Part shown: positions 5,937-7,119 of the stretch, piece after piece
How positions within the stretch are numbered: the stretch's first letter is position 1
Layout: every line of letters begins with the position of its first letter
Origin: Candidatus Limimorpha equi
GTDB lineage: Bacteria > Bacteroidota > Bacteroidia > Bacteroidales > F082
Length of the DNA: 7,119 bases
Assembly (NCBI GenBank): GCA_018065885.1
Contig: JAGHSL010000152.1
Location: forward strand, 1-7,119
Direction of reading: 5' to 3'
Made by a program: the position numbers and the translations under genes
Notes under the pieces: model-generated
Told to the model about the DNA's origin: nothing
The model's input: only the letters and a program-made list of their open reading frames with translations
The model's database searches: none

Positions 5937-5956
5937 CAGATATATTAGATAAGATT

Positions 5957-6181
5957 ATGGCAAATGTAGTAAATACAGCAACATCCAATAATGACAGATT
6001 GCAACGTATCAACTTGATGGTAAGCAGTTTGGAGGAAGAACAACAAGTGGAGTTGGAAAAGCAGTTGAGAATGCTCTTGCTTTTGAATCAAGCACAGGAA
6101 ATCGATGGATCGGTGAAGAAAAACGACATCTCCATGGCTGAAATTGTTGAAGAAGTAAGGAAAGCCAGACATGGAAACTAA
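5957..6181 (+). CDS. Antitoxin of PIN-toxin module (74 aa)
   Basis: This small acidic/charged protein would bind and neutralise the PIN toxin encoded just after it. The N-terminal ~20 residues are polar. A helical LEEEQQVELEKQLRMLLLL stretch follows, probably a dimer-forming coiled coil, and the end ISMAEIVEEVRKARHGN resembles the toxin-wrapping tails of Bacteroidota antitoxins. I do not see a clear ribbon-helix-helix or HTH domain, so DNA binding is uncertain. I chose ATG 5957 (MANVVNTATSNN). The longer in-frame start at 5924 would lie upstream of the predicted transcription start and overlap the promoter -7 element. The stop overlaps the toxin start by 11 bases, typical of coupled toxin-antitoxin genes. 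Autoregulation of the promoter at 5907-5936 is expected from the family but not shown. Confidence 0.72.
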   Translation: MANVVNTATSNNDRLQRINLMVSSLEEEQQVELEKQLRMLLLLNQAQEIDGSVKKNDISMAEIVEEVRKARHGN

Positions 6182-6572
6182 AGCCGTTTTTGACACCAAC
6201 ATCTGGATTTCGTATTTCTTAGGTGGAAAAATCACCGAATTAACGGAAATGGTTTTGTTTCATGAAGTATCCTTGTATCGTGCAAAGGAACTTACCAATG
6301 AATTGAAAATTGTGATGTCTCGGAAAAAGTTTTCCAAATACCTGACTTTGCCGATGGAAAGATATTTGTCAATGTATGAGAACCTTACAAGACTTATTGA
6401 AATAGAGCTATCTTTTGATGGTTGCTGTGACCCTAAAGACAATTTCCTTTTCGACATTGCTTATCAATCTTCATCGGATTATTTGGTATCCGGAGATAAA
6501 GACATTTTGGAAACACCGATAATTCCGCCACTTCAGGTTGTTACTTTGTCAGAGTTCAAAAAGAGAATATGA
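6171..6572 (+). CDS. PIN-domain toxin, COG1569-type (133 aa)
   Basis: This is a predicted metal-dependent ribonuclease toxin of the PIN fold. The acidic residues are in the expected order: D8 in VFDTNIWIS, E44 in the KELTNELKIV helix, D87/D90 in CDPKDN, D95, and D109/D111 in SGDKDIL. The DPKDN...F..DIAYQS...YLVSGDKDIL block is characteristic of the COG1569 (TIGR00305-type) toxin group. The length of 133 residues is normal, so the protein looks complete and catalytically intact. The ATG sits inside the last codons of the antitoxin gene, which suggests translational coupling. The gene ends 11 bases before the second long repeat. The target RNA cannot be deduced. Such modules act in plasmid or island stabilisation or in stress and phage responses; which applies here is unknown. 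Confidence 0.88.
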   Translation: METKAVFDTNIWISYFLGGKITELTEMVLFHEVSLYRAKELTNELKIVMSRKKFSKYLTLPMERYLSMYENLTRLIEIELSFDGCCDPKDNFLFDIAYQSSSDYLVSGDKDILETPIIPPLQVVTLSEFKKRI

Positions 6573-6583
6573 ATAGATTTTCG

Positions 6584-6861
6584 AAACGCAAATTTCCATA
6601 AATGAATCATTAATTTCTCGCCCGTCAAATTATTAACGGCAAATTATCGGTAATTTGTATTTGCTAAAAATCAGTGCCAATTCATGCGCTTTGTTCCCTG
6701 CTCACCCTGAGCCTGTCGAAGGGGCTTGTCGAAGGGCGCATCCAAAATTTTTGTGTAATCAGCGGCTTTAAAACATCCGTGTCAATCCGACAAATCCGTG
6801 TTCGTCTTCAATCGGTGTTATCCGTTTATCAGGTTTCGGAAGTGAAAGCCTTGCGAAATCG
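6584..6861 (+). repeat. Long spacer repeat, copy 2 (278 bp, direct)
   Basis: It is in the same orientation as copy 1, with matching first (AAACGCAAATTTCCATAAATG) and last (GAAAGCCTTGCGAAATCG) blocks. About 50 bases are missing in the middle, where copy 1 has the AATCCTATTAATCTGCGTAG segment. The AAATTA-TCGG-TAATTT near-palindrome is at 6641-6656 and the doubled hairpin at 6705-6736. No promoter follows it: the TACTTTTG seen after copy 1 is replaced by GGGTAGGTGTG. The copy fills the gap after the toxin gene, and no gene is supported within it. Confidence 0.85.
6705..6736 (+). repeat. Doubled CCTGTCGAAGGG hairpin within copy 2
   Basis: CCCTGAGCCTGTCGAAGGGG is followed by CTTGTCGAAGGG. It corresponds to 5709-5740, with small differences in the joint (GGGG for AGAGG, CTTG for CCTG). 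Confidence 0.7.
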
Positions 6862-6942
6862 GGGTAGGTGTGTCCGAAGTCTGTCCGCTTCAGGAATGCA
6901 TGTAAAATTAGACGATAGTTTTCATATTCGTCGTAATTGGTG

Positions 6943-6974
6943 AAAAAAACGGACCTCCAAGCGGAAGTCCGTTT
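6943..6974 (-). terminator. Rho-independent terminator of the acyl-CoA ligase gene
   Basis: AAACGGAC (6947-6954) pairs with GTCCGTTT (6967-6974). The stem continues through one mismatch with TCC/GGA around an AAGC loop. On the minus strand the hairpin is followed directly by a run of seven T, the classic intrinsic terminator form. It lies 28 bases beyond the stop codon at 7003. On the plus strand the tail is only TTT, so termination there would be weaker. Confidence 0.85.
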
Positions 6975-7002
6975 CGACGAGCATTTATGGATAGTTTTCG
7001 GT

Positions 7003-7119
7003 TTATTCAAACATGGAGTCAATCAAATTCTTGTAGCGTTGCTGGACGACCTTGCGCTTCACTTTCAATGTTGGCGTCATAATGCCGTTTTCGATGGTCC
7101 AGTCATCGGCAACGAGTTC
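7003..7119 (-). CDS. Long-chain fatty-acid-CoA ligase, C-terminal end (partial, 38 aa)
   Basis: Only the last 38 codons are in the window and the gene continues beyond 7119. The minus-strand frame reads ...DDWTIENGIMTPTLKVKRK and ends NLIDSMFE. The block T.ENG..TPTLK.KR.. is the conserved C-terminus of AMP-forming long-chain acyl-CoA synthetases, where the lysine of the TPTLK region lies near the active site and positions acyl-adenylate. The enzyme activates fatty acids with ATP and CoA for membrane lipid synthesis or degradation. It converges with the toxin-antitoxin pair and ends at the strong terminator at 6943-6974. It is probably a core chromosomal gene marking the edge of the accessory segment. 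The family call is firm; the substrate range cannot be judged from this fragment. Confidence 0.85.
   Translation of the reverse strand, partial: ELVADDWTIENGIMTPTLKVKRKVVQQRYKNLIDSMFE

Noticed and set aside
5686..6012. 108-codon minus-strand ORF
   Set aside because: It crosses the repeat, the TA promoter and the antitoxin start on the wrong strand. It is a shadow of repeat sequence.
5589..6861. CRISPR array suggested by repeated short words
   Set aside because: The words are of unequal length and spacing, and there are no uniform repeats with unique 30-40 base spacers and no cas genes.
6674..6943. 89-codon plus-strand ORF near the right end
   Set aside because: It is repeat copy 2 plus adjoining spacer, with no start signal; the frame is open by chance.

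Overview
The window looks like chromosome of a Bacteroidota bacterium, most likely a Bacteroidales (Prevotella/Bacteroides-like) organism. The pointers are A-rich leaders without strong Shine-Dalgarno sequences, one good TTG-N19-TAnnTTTG promoter of the Bacteroidota primary sigma factor, a small protein I recognise as DUF6140, and long intergenic spacers made of decayed repeat words (CCCTGAGCCTGTCGAAGGG, AATCCGTGTTCG, AATCTGCGTA). These assignments rest on recognition by eye, not on a database search.

Layout. Positions 1-229 are a gene-poor spacer of repeats: two short hairpin elements, AGTTAGGA-type words, and a diverged inverted copy of a repeat that recurs further right. Then come a small uncharacterised ORF (230-595) and a DUF6140-type gene (617-835). 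The core is a compact three-gene set (905-5252): a 756-residue dynamin-like GTPase, a 387-residue TRAFAC-type GTPase 11 bases downstream, and a third protein 3 bases further on. The third protein has a soluble N-terminal region, a Pro/Ser/Thr-rich linker and a predicted C-terminal membrane anchor. Its C-terminus is ambiguous: an A10 run contains A AAA AAG, the dnaX-type -1 slippery heptamer, in the correct phase, and a 57-codon open -1 frame follows it.

After the core come a 5'-truncated gene remnant (5310-5606), a long spacer repeat (5589-5917), a toxin-antitoxin pair (antitoxin 5957-6181, PIN toxin 6171-6572, overlapping by 11 bases), and a second direct copy of the same repeat (6584-6861). 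The right edge holds the last 38 codons of a minus-strand long-chain acyl-CoA ligase, with its terminator at 6943-6974.

How the genes may work together. Two different GTPases plus a membrane-anchored partner, in an accessory-looking region beside a toxin-antitoxin module and bounded by repeats, resemble the GTPase-centred conflict (putative defence) systems predicted by comparative genomics. The working model is inference: the third protein senses or anchors, the small GTPase switches, and the dynamin-like GTPase remodels membrane or acts as effector. No defence function can be shown from this sequence alone.
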